A DNA stretch of 64,000 nucleotides from Chromera velia (taxonomy: Eukaryota > Sar > Chromeraceae), in assembly GCA_018398765.1 (NCBI GenBank), contig JAHBMJ010003061.1, forward strand, positions 554-64,553, in the 5' to 3' direction. The notes beneath the pieces were generated by a model that saw only the letters and a program-made list of their open reading frames with translations, had not been told where the DNA came from and ran no database searches. Position 1 is the first letter of the stretch; each line of letters starts with the position of its first letter. Below, piece after piece: positions 11,703-23,363 of the stretch. Position numbers and translations under genes: made by a program.

Positions 11703-13424
11703 TTAGGCATCCTGTGACTCCCTTCTTGTATTGGTTGAGGAAGCGAATCCGGGGGGGGGATCAAGGAGGGGAGGGGCGACAGGCGTAGGAAACGTCGCCG
11801 AAACCATTGAGAGAGCATCAAAAAAGAAGGTTGTCTCGACTGCGTTGCATATACCGTGCTTGCTGGCAAGCTCTTGAAGCGCCAAACGATCGACCTGCAT
11901 GGATTAAGGAAGCAAGACATGTAACCAACATGAAAGTAGAGAATAAGGGAGGCTGAAAGGGCAGGAAGGGAGACAGAAGGACTAGCTACAGTAGTGCGTA
12001 ATTAAAACGGACAGGGAAGAACGATTTTTTTAAAAAAAGAGGATCAAAGGGACAGGATATGGCAGGAGTAAGTATGGGTACTAAAGTGAGACCAAAGAAA
12101 CATATGAGGCTAAAGAAGATACAACAGCGACCGGAGTCAAAGAGTGGAGCAACAATGCAGGATAAATGGACTGCATCGGCGGGAATAGATCGACTGACTT
12201 TCCGCTCTGCCCCCCTCAGCACATTCCAGAGGTTTACAATCAGAAGAATCCTACACCCTGCTGATAAGCCGTCACGAATGGCCTTTTAAAGAAAGGAAAA
12301 GATCTCTTCGGCCTCCATGGACGGCTTGTAGACAAGAAACAGCCACTTTGTCCTTTCAAGCTGATCTTAGATGAATGCATAGTACTGTTTCTTCCCGTTG
12401 CACTAAGTCTTGAGAATTTTCAATTGTTTCTCGAAAAACGAGACGCAAAAGAGAACATGAGGGGAATCCTCTTCCTTGGCACGCTGCAGTTTCTTCAGCC
12501 CTTCTTCAGACCCAAATGCCGAGCAAAATTCCCTCAGCATAGCAGTCTTTCTGCTCCCTTCAAGACCTAAGACAAGAACATCGTACAGTAACTGCTGTCC
12601 TCCGTTCACCCCAGCAAGAGCTTCGAAGGGTTTCAAAAAATTGGAGTTTTTCGTTCCTTTCGCGGTCTTAGGTACGGCTGCATCGGACTCTGCCCACTCC
12701 TCTTGTTCTCTAATTTTTATCTTTTTTACAGCCCCAGGAGCAACGTTCTTAACGTCTGCAACTGCTTGTTCTGCTTTAGAGGCCCCTGCAAGAAAAAATG
12801 AATACATGAATAAGCAATCAAATGAATCTACAAATAAGCAATCAAGTCTAGTATATTCCCTGACTGACTAACTGAATAAACAACTGACTGAAAGGACAAC
12901 ACTTTAGAAAAGAATGGACAGAAAGAGACCATGAATGCCATGCACTCCACAGAGCATGAGCTTTTAACAGAAGAGATTATATCAATAAAAAAAACCTAGA
13001 CTATCCAACCAGGCGTGCATTTGCGGTACTGGTCCATCCTGAGACAGTCGCTTAAGACTACAGCAGAATTATTGGGAGGCTATATCAAATGCTGCAATGA
13101 CTACATGCCTCTCATGCCCTCCCAGACTAACTGAATTCCTCTTAAGCTTATAATTTCTCACGGTCACTCACCAGGCCTTTTTTTCTCTTCCAGTCTATCC
13201 AGCCGACAGCTAGGCAAAATTATCAATAAATTCAAGCAGGAACAAACAGTCAAGCACATTTGAAAGAAAAACAAAGGTTTTGTTGACTCTCACGGTCGGG
13301 CGAAGTCGGCAGTCTCTGATCTGCAGGAAGTCCTGTTTCTATTCTCTACATGCATGAGAAAGTTCAGCCGCTGCAAGAAAAGGGTGTTGCAGTTGCCATT
13401 GCGGACCCCGATATCGGAAGGCAT
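11703..13424 (-). CDS. Divergent P-loop protein, small-GTPase-like, gene model partial
   Basis: Read on the minus strand, exons join in phase at 13370-13294 (or from an ATG at 13424), 13209-13172 and 12785 downward. They give a charged N-terminal region, then LLYDVLVLGLEGSRKT, which resembles the Arf/Arl phosphate loop GLDxxGKT with Arg replacing the Gly before Lys. Two further exon-like pieces follow: about 12357-12285 (RTKWLFLVYKPSMEAEEIF) and 11898-11703 after a TGCAG acceptor (LALQELASKHGICNAVETT). The latter resembles the helix before the SAK motif of Ras-like GTPases. I could not place every splice site between 12450 and 11898. The order of pieces suggests a degenerate GTPase domain; biochemical activity is doubtful because of the altered P-loop. 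Confidence 0.4.
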
Positions 13425-14437
13425 AAGGGAACAGAGAAGCCATACAAAGCAGCAGCACCAGAGGACGAAATAAAAAGTGGAGAAGGAAGAAAAGCCCGGA
13501 GGGGTTGAGTGAGTGTGAAGTATGGGTATGACTAACATAGAAGCAAAAAGCATATATACAAACAAAACAAAATAAACAAAAAAGTTAATAAATAAAACAC
13601 ATTCGCACATCCCTGGAGCTCCTCTTTGAGCCCCGCAAGGCAGAAGAGCCTTGGTACCAGAGGAAGGGACGTTGCCAAAACACGTAAGGGAGGGGGCATA
13701 TTGAGTAGGGGACACACACAAGGGTAGGGAGACTGCATGAAAGAGAATGAAAACAAAAAAGACCATAAAGAGTAACTGAAAGAAGATGCACAATTGAGGA
13801 AGTTTGGCAGGCCAGAGCCACAATTTCCCACTTGATTCAATAAGTTCCCCTCCCTAGCTTTCCCGTTTGCTTAAATAGCCTATCTTATCCTATCTTTTCC
13901 TACCCTAGAGCTCATAATGACATGCATTTCCCCTCCCAAGTTTGTAGCTCTCAACGACATCTAAATAAGGATTCGTAACATACTTGGGACGTACTCCCGT
14001 ATCTGCACTGTCTATCTCAAGCTGACATGACCTGCCATGTGAATTGTTCAATGCAGGACCAACCTTTTCAAAACTGTATCGGACTGAGTTTTTGTCAATC
14101 CTGCCACTCTGCCAGGCACAATTTCTCCGTAGCAGGGTGCTACAAGGTGTTTCACAGATAGGGGAGGGAGGGAAACACAGGGAACTTCAAGGATTCAGCA
14201 ATGCATGAACTGAAATGAATACCAAAGAAGAAAGAGAGACAAGCTGAAGGAAAATGCACCAGAAAGTTTGGTAGGCTAAAGTTACTCCACCCCACTACCC
14301 CCACGCTGCTCCTTTTTCTAGAATATCGTATCTAGAGGTCAATCTGACATGACTTCCCCACATAAAATTTACTATAACCGACCTCATGGCATTCCAGGAT
14401 ACCGTTCGCCAGAAAGCGGTGCCAGGGATGTGCGAAT

Positions 14438-14475
<38 letters not shown>
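13425..14475. other. Intergenic DNA left of the first gap
   Basis: About 13690-13820 and 14160-14290 look like diverged copies of one segment (shared motifs include AAGTTTGGCAGGC versus AAGTTTGGTAGGC). A poly-A tract of about 36 bases begins at 14440 and runs into the gap. No gene is supported apart from a possible upstream exon of the P-loop gene. Confidence 0.4.
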
Positions 14476-14815
14476 NNNNNNNNNNNNNNNNNNNNNNNNN
14501 NNNNNNNNNNNNNNNNNNNNNNNNNNNNNNNNNNNNNNNNNNNNNNNNNNNNNNNNNNNNNNNNNNNNNNNNNNNNNNNNNNNNNNNNNNNNNNNNNNNN
14601 NNNNNNNNNNNNNNNNNNNNNNNNNNNNNNNNNNNNNNNNNNNNNNNNNNNNNNNNNNNNNNNNNNNNNNNNNNNNNNNNNNNNNNNNNNNNNNNNNNNN
14701 NNNNNNNNNNNNNNNNNNNNNNNNNNNNNNNNNNNNNNNNNNNNNNNNNNNNNNNNNNNNNNNNNNNNNNNNNNNNNNNNNNNNNNNNNNNNNNNNNNNN
14801 NNNNNNNNNNNNNNN
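14476..14815. other. Assembly gap (340 N), flanked by poly-A
   Basis: The gap is bounded by A-runs on both sides (14440-14475 and 14816-14842). Reading frames of poly-Lys or poly-Phe across it are artefacts. The true content and length are unknown. Confidence 0.95.
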
Positions 14816-15099
14816 AAAAAAAAAAAAAAAAAAAAAAAAAAACAAGAAAAAAGGTGACTGAAGAACAAAAAGGTGAATCCCCCGAGCCAGGGAAAAATAA
14901 CAAAGATTCATTAAGATAGAAGCAGGCTAACGTCGACGTCCATTAAATCAGTTTCCAGTAACGGTTCCTGCAGATGTTGCCTGTTCCGAGGTTCTCTCTT
15001 CTTCTCCTGACAAGAATAAAGGAAGTAGGGAAGATTTCATTGACGTGTTCGTTGACGTGCATGAGATAGTCAAACAGACCATGCACCCAGACCATGCAG

Positions 15100-15218
15100 G
15101 GAAGACTGCACACTGAGGCTCTGTTCAAATTCTTGATGAACGAAGGGCATAGTGCGGTGGATGAGTTTCTGGGGAGGGCGGCGTTCAGAAGAAGAGTGTT
15201 CAAAGAAAGCCCAGGAAG
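15100..15218 (+). CDS. Isolated exon candidate, unrecognised
   Basis: After an ATGCAG acceptor the plus strand reads a 39-codon helical segment (TEALFKFLMNEGHSAVDEFL) up to a GTACGC donor. Just upstream, from a TGCAG acceptor at 14974, another frame reads REDFIDVFVDVHEIVKQ. The two cannot be joined by an intron of normal length, so their relation is unclear. The minus strand is also open here. No family recognised. Confidence 0.25.
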
Positions 15219-15639
15219 GTACGCACCTGGAAGCTCGTTAGATGAAACAATGCTAGCACACAGACATGGAGTGATCACAAAAAGAAAGGGAGGAACGGAA
15301 AGAAGAAAAGATTAAAAAGAAGAATACAAGACCATCCTGGTCCGATTCCTGGAAGCAATGAAACCAGGAAGATAGCTGAAGGAGGGAGAACAAGAAATCG
15401 CTCAGAGAAGAATAGAGAGAGGGCGTATACAAAGCCAAAGTGTCCTTTCGTCCTGTGTTATTGGATCGATTTTTGGAGTAGTCCCCGGCCTTTCTGAGCA
15501 GCCTATAGACTAAAGCATGCAAAGCGCAGACAGATTGTTGTTTGTTAGCAGCCTGGGAAACCAGGCGGGCCATGGGGTGTGGTCTGAGACTCAGCAATGA
15601 GGTACACCCCCCTGCCGTTTGTGGAGACGCCCTCTATAA

Positions 15640-16380
15640 GACAAAACGGCGACAGTGCTCTAGGGTACCCTTAATCACTTATCACTTCAAGTTAAGTTAC
15701 TTATCACTTAACCTAAATTGCAAGGATGCGATTGTTACAGGTATCAAATATGATGATATTAAGTGATATCATAATTTTATGCATATTTTTATAGCGTTAT
15801 ATATTAAATTGGGATGTGTAAAACACTTTTTAGATTAAAGATGAATGTTTAAAGTGTATTCATTTTATGTTTTATTTTATGTTATTGTTAAATAAAAAAT
15901 GATTGATTCAATATAACATTCAAAACGTTGATTTTTACTAGTGTGAAAGTCAGTTTTTGAATTAAAAACATCATTTTTACAGGTGTGAACTTCATTTTTT
16001 AGTCTGTGCCATCTATAATCTTCTGAGTAGGTTTCTGAGCTGAACCTAACCTAAAACCTAAACTAACCTTAACCTAAGCCTCCTAACCTAACCTAACTTA
16101 TTCTAACCTAACCTAATTGGATACCCTATAGGAGACGGCTCTTTAATTTATGTTTTTATAGTAGAAACAATGCACCTATTGAATATACCTGAAATACACT
16201 TAAATTCAGGTATATTCGTCCAAAGCACCTTGCACCTTTTCTCGTCCTTATGCATAACTAACATTAATTATCGTGTTAATGTCTAGGTTAATCTACAGGT
16301 GAAAAGTTGAAGTTTTTATGTAAATGAATGAATGAATGAATGACTATTGCCGTCGGGGCCTAGCTCCTGGCAGTCCTGGC
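15640..16380. repeat. AT-rich DNA with AACCT repeats and a hairpin
   Basis: At 16041-16118 lie roughly ten loosely arranged copies of CCTAACCTAA-type sequence. At 16181-16217 a perfect 13-bp inverted repeat (GAATATACCTGAA) surrounds an 11-base loop. The rest is AT-rich. An AATG microsatellite lies at about 16324-16343. No coding signal. Confidence 0.5.
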
Positions 16381-16429
16381 AGTCCATGTAGAATTTCAGT
16401 AGAAATCACTAGACTTAGCTGATCTTATA

Positions 16430-17440
16430 TTAGATCTCACAAAGAACATATAGGGGTGCAGCCCAGCAAAGGTGCAAATGCCACTGACGACGACGATACC
16501 AGGAAGGCACAACAACAATAACGACCACCGGGTATGCATGCATAGACAGAGAATCGCCAAATGAAAGTGAATTCACAACGACACGTCCTTGTCCCAACGC
16601 AACGATAGAGGAGACACTCACAACCCTCGAGAAATTTAAGGAGACAAAAGCCATTTCAGAGACAAACCGCGAAAAAGGAGCTAGAGAGTATGCCGTCAAA
16701 CCGATGAGGACACACAGGGACGGCGGAGCAAATTCAAGGCCTCAAAAACTAGGGAGGCACTCACGCAGGAAGACCACGAAGACGAATAACGAATATTACA
16801 CATGCAGACATCGATCAACAAGAACCCCACTTTGTTTGAATGAAAGAACGACACATACAAGCTTGCTGACTGACTCACTGACCGCAAAAGAAAGAACGAA
16901 AGAAAGAGACCATGAATGCACTCTGTTAAAGTGCATCCAAGCTGTTCCATCTTCACCGCTTTCGAGGCCGCAGACAGGCAGGCAGACAGAGACAGGCACG
17001 AAGAAAAAACATAGAAGAGAAAGGAAAAGGGGATAAAATAAAAAAGAATGTGACAGGAAGACAAAGAGCGGCTTCCGCTGAACTGTTTTGAAAAATAGAA
17101 AAAATCAGAGAGGAAGGAGTGAAGGAAGGAAGAAACGATACTGCGACTCCTCCGCAAAAGTTTCAGCCATTCCTCTATCCATCTCTCCTGCGGAAACTCA
17201 ACACTCAGCCAGAATGACAACACCTGCAGGCACAATGAATACCGCTCTCTTTGTCCCATGCAACCCCTTCACCTTTCCGCTGTCTTTCTCTGTTTGCCAA
17301 TGAGATCCGAAAGCAAAAAACAGAAATGACAGAGATGCAGATCCCATCACATTGTGTGCAGTGACAGGAAAGGATATGTCAAGAAACAGGTCGACCGTCT
17401 GTCCGCCCGTGGACTTGATAGGAAAAAACACAAATCACGC
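16430..17440 (-). CDS. Possible minus-strand exons, unrecognised
   Basis: A minus-strand segment at about 17416-17228 follows a TATCAAG acceptor-like site and reads VDLFLDISFPVTAHNVMG and more. A second piece at about 17210-17135 reads ERWIEEWLKLLRRS. The only gap between them with GT-AG ends is too short for a normal intron in one frame. I could not connect further exons. The first piece slightly recalls the N-terminal region of ERGIC/Erv46 cargo receptors, but not enough to name it. Confidence 0.2.
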
Positions 17441-18927
<1,487 letters not shown>

Positions 18928-19632
18928 CTACCCATCCATGACAGTCACCTTGCCCTCCCAGTGTCCGCCCGCAGGCACCACCACAGGCTCTGTGACCTTT
19001 GCACTCTCCACACACACGAACGAGTCTGCCCCCATCTTCGCGTCTCCGTACGGGTTCCACAGACACACATCCTCCCACCCTCCTGAGGACTGAATCACTG
19101 TCGTCACTGGCGCGTGTGAGCTCACAAGCTTCACCACTCCTTGGGTGTGCAAAGGTTTGGGTAGGACGGTATCTGTCTCCTCTGTAAAGCGAAATCCTCC
19201 ATCCTCCATTTTCATCTTCCCTCTCTGTGCAGGAGTCTGCGTCCTATCGATAAACTCGACACCCGAAGGGAACAACAAACCCTCAAAAACGACCTCTGTC
19301 GAGTCGACACTGGGCACCGCATAATACGAATGGATCGCTCCGGTGAACTCAAGAGGTTCCGTTCCTGTGTTGAAGACCTCGAGACGGCTGGAGAGACTGC
19401 GGGTTTTGGGGTCGATAGAGACGGTAGAGAGGAGGCGGAAGTGGTGCGGCCACATTTTCCGAGTGGCATCCGAGTCTCGAAGCACGTACTGAACGGAATT
19501 GTCGACTCCTCCTGGAGGGGTCAAAAGAGCCCACTCCAAGTTCCGTGCGAACCCGTGTTGTTGCAACTTTCCGGGGCCAAATTGAGGCCAGCAAAAGGGA
19601 AGACCCCCGCTGATAGGCTTGGATCCGTCCAT

Positions 19633-19683
<51 letters not shown>

Positions 19684-20362
19684 TACAGACACACGACACT
19701 CGCTGATTGGCCGCAGTCCGTCCACCAGAAGTGAAAACTTCAGGGAGGTCGGCAGGAAAGCGAGTCGAAAGAGACTGTCATGGGTGAGAGCGAAGATAAA
19801 GAGTCCGGTTGCGTTTCTTGGCCTTCCTTCCTTCCTTCCTTCCTTCCTCCCTCCTCCCTCCTTCTGTCTAACAGGCGGAATATAGAGGCACAAAGTCAGG
19901 TACACATAGTTCGGACCGACAGGAAGAAACGGTCGGAAAAAGACCACGCCCGCAGTGAAGGACATACAGAGGAGACGGCATTGGGTAAAACCCCGTCTCC
20001 TCAGGACGAATGCTGGTCAATTCCTGATTTCGGCCATCTTCCTTCACAGCTGTCTTTACAGTCTTCTTTTTACTTACTTTGGCATCAGGACGGACGAACA
20101 GGAGCTCTCTAGGAGCCTTGAAGGAAGTCACACACGCCCCCAGATCGTAAATTGTTGCCTCCACGTCTCCGTCCTTGAGAACGACATACTTCAGCCCTCC
20201 GTCGTCATATCTCTCCAGAGTTCCCATGCGAAGGGAGGTGCGCCCTAGAGGTGCTGGTCTACGTGTTCGTGGCCGGACATCTTGGGCGTGCAGACGAAAT
20301 GCAGCCCCAAGACTCGACAGAGCCACCGTCGTGATCAAACAGGAACACAGAATCGACCCCAT
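18928..20362 (-). CDS. Glucose-6-phosphate 1-epimerase, probably plastid-targeted
   Basis: Two exons, 20362-20078 and 19632-18928, join in phase 0 to give 329 aa. The protein matches the hexose-phosphate mutarotase family (EC 5.1.3.15; yeast YMR099C, bacterial YeaD), which interconverts alpha- and beta-glucose 6-phosphate. Signature motifs in order: SKPISGGLPFCWPQFG, QHGFARN, KMWPHHF, the catalytic His in AIHSYY (about residue 196), WNPYGDAKM, and the catalytic Glu in FVCVES (about residue 304). The first 45 residues exceed the family start: a signal peptide ending LSSLGAA, then FRLHAQDVRPRTRRPAP, a basic stretch poor in acidic residues. Phe at +1 is the hallmark of transit peptides of complex red-type plastids. 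The acceptor of exon 2 sits directly against a GT repeat. No break is visible. Confidence 0.88.
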
Positions 20363-21092
20363 CTTTGCTGATTGCGGCTGCGCGTCTCCACTTCAGTCGC
20401 TCAATGCTCTGCCAGGTCCAATCCTAGAGTGTCCATCAGGAAATAAATATCTCCCGCCAACGTCTAGTTGGAATGGACCAACCGACATAACTCAAGCAGA
20501 TCGGTCTTCAACTTCTGGCGCTCAGTGGCTCAGTCTGACAGTCGGAGAGAAAAGTGCATGCATGACACTTTTTTGGAAGACGCAAACATGTTCCAGACTG
20601 ACGTGGGGGCGCGCACGAGCGCATGCACATGCATGCGCAGAATTCTGTTTCTTTTTCTTCGGTGGTCGACTCGTATCGGTGTGATTGAATCCGAAGTGGT
20701 GAGTCACTTTTCCTGACAAAAGCTAGAGCGCTTCGGTAGAAAGTGCAGAGAGGCACTGTCGCTATAGGTTGACTGATGACATGAGAGTGTCGATACGAAC
20801 AGACACAGAGAAGAGTGGCACAACGAAACCAATCAGCTGACAGAGAATCGAAGAGAGGCCTTGAACCCATATCGGTCGGATTCTTGTGCGTCAATTCTCG
20901 GACAACCGTTCATTTGTTCACTACAAAAGGAAGCACCCCCGTAGTGCCTGCAGCCGTGGTGAGTGGCTTTGGTCCGTTCCCCATCTGCTATTCGACGCCA
21001 ATGCGTGCTGGCAAACGACGCTCCTTTTCTTTCAACATGTATATATATATGCATGTGCAGATCCCATGTACATGTGTTTCTGCAGATTCACA
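20363..21092. promoter_or_regulatory. Shared upstream region of two divergent genes
   Basis: The 730 bp between the epimerase start (minus) and the secreted-protein start (plus) must hold both promoters if each first exon is right. No convincing TATA box is visible. A TTTCTGCAG site at 21077-21085, just before the plus-strand ATG, suggests that the secreted gene has an intron in its 5' UTR. Confidence 0.35.
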
Positions 21093-23304
21093 ATGGTCTC
21101 ACGTCTTTGGATTGTTCTTGCCTTTTGTGTCCTCGTGACGGGGCACGCTGCTGAGTGGGATGACCGGGACCAAGAGGGTGGAGGTCCCCTCGTTCTCTCC
21201 CCCGAGGCTGTCTCCCAGTTCCTCCTGCAAAGAGAGAGCATGCAGGGAGTCCGGGACCAGGGATCACTGATGGACGAACACATGGACAGACACGACGTGG
21301 ACCTCGGGCCTGTCATTCCAGTCAAACTGCAAACATTACCAAACGTTTGTGTGCTTTCGAGCTTGTCCACTACAATGAGAGGATAGTATGGAAGGAAAGA
21401 AAGAAAGAAAGAAAGAAAGAAAGAAGGAAGGAAGGAAGGCCGCCCGTACCCTTTTTCGTGTGATGATCAATAACCTGTGTCCACGGCCTTCCGTTTGCGT
21501 CACTCATTTTCCATGCTAATCTCACTATCTAGGTCAACTCGATCTCCCGCCCCTCACCCCATCCCGGCTCCGCCATGCCCATTCTCTCCCTTCCTCCATC
21601 CCTCCACTTTCTCCATTCCATCCAGCTGCTTCTGCATTCTCTGCGACTCATCAGGCATGCATCGTCTGTTCACCAACAGCAAAATCACCTCAAGTTCCAT
21701 TCCACTTTGTATCTCTCTTCTCCCTCCTGCATGCAGACCCCGACGCCTTCGGGGCCCGTCAAGGCGACGCCCGCCCCCCACGCGACGTTCCCTGAGGAAG
21801 AGGAGGCACTCACCCAGACAAGAACCCTCACACACGCCGCAGCGTCACGTACACGCTCTTCGAAGCATCACCATCAGAAGGGATCAAGCAGACTCAGACA
21901 CAAGAGGGGAAGGCACCACCAATCGTTCAGTGAAATGTCCTTCGAACCCGCGAGTTCTCCTGCCGCCATTTCTGTTGCCGTTCCCTCTCGTCTTCAGTCT
22001 TCCCTCCTCTCCCTGGGCCTCCACAGGCTCAGCCCAACGGCCGGGAACGCCCCGGAGGTCTCCCCCATCCCCTCACCCCTTGCAGAATTCTCAGTGCCAA
22101 ATGCTCCTGTAGTCCCGCAGGCAGAGCCAGAAGAGACAGAGACCCCCACAACGCAGGAGTCCGTCCCCTATACAGCAGTACCCAACGACCAAGACCAAGC
22201 AAGAGAGGGGGTCCAGATGCAGGCAAACCAGGCACAGCTCTTGCAGGAAAGTGAGAGAGAGTCTGAAGGTCAGGCAGAGGAGGAGAGAGAAAGTGAAGGT
22301 CAGACACGGATGCGAAGAAAGAAGGGACTTACCCTTGTGGCTGATGGAGGAAGAGGGAACTCTCTGATTGTGCACACGGGAAGAGACGGGTCTGCGTTCG
22401 GAGACTCCAAACACAAACTGATCGGCCTCTACTCCCCTGCAGGGGTCCGTCGGTCGGCCGTCAAGATTTAATTGTCGTTCTGCTTCCTTGGCCTGGCCGT
22501 TTCGCTGTTACACTTTTTCTCTCTCTGCGCGTGAGTGTGCTTCTTGTGTGCCTGCATTGTCTCTCTTCATGCGTGTACCCTCTCTCCCTTCCTCTTCCTC
22601 TTCTGCCATCCTCGCTTTCCAGAGGAGAAGAGGACAGCCTCAATTCCCGTTTCGCTTTTCATACTGACGTGAAAGTTGTATGGACTTCTATTCCTCCCTG
22701 TTTCCTCTCGTGTGGCAGCTCCACTCTGTCTCTCGCCTCTCTGCGAGAGAACTTCAGCATTTGCCTTCAGGGATGAAACTGCCCTTTACGTTAAGCATGT
22801 ATTTCAGATCGCACGTCGGTGCGTGCTCCGCAGTCAAACGCTTATGTCTGCGGGTGTTCTTTAGTCATGTAGGCCTGCGTGCATGCTGCCTGCATGCCTT
22901 CTGTTGTGTGTATGAATATTAACATATGTTACTGTGCAGTTCAACTCGACCGGGCACCTCCACAAGGACGAGACGATGCTGTTGATGCAGAAGGGATTGA
23001 GGGCCCTGGTCTCTCAAGACAGGGTCAGTGGGTGGCCTTTTCGGTCCTCTTAATTCTCTCGTTTCCTTTGCTTCACCCCCCCTTGTTCATTGCTTTTTCG
23101 TCTCTCCATCTCCGCAAATCAGGTTCCCCCATCTTCTCTCTGTCAATGGATGTGTTCTCTCATGTTCTGCTGCAGCTGACTCCTCTAAAGGAGAACAAGG
23201 TGCGCATGGCGTCGAAAACCGTGAATGCCACCATGACCGTGGACAAGGAGGGGGTCAGTCAGTCGGGTTCCTCTATAGTCGGTCGGTTTCTTTCTTTCTT
23301 TCTT

Positions 23305-23363
<59 letters not shown>

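Noticed and set aside
14295-14919. Reading frames of poly-Lys, poly-Phe and undefined residues
   Set aside because: They span the N gap and its poly-A borders and carry no information.
20240-20280. Signal peptide of the epimerase as evidence for simple secretion
   Set aside because: The basic extension after the Phe fits plastid targeting better than secretion, and the enzyme's substrate is intracellular.
22029-22414. Minus-strand frames over exon 2 of the secreted gene
   Set aside because: Shadows of the plus-strand exon, which is open for 236 codons with consistent borders.
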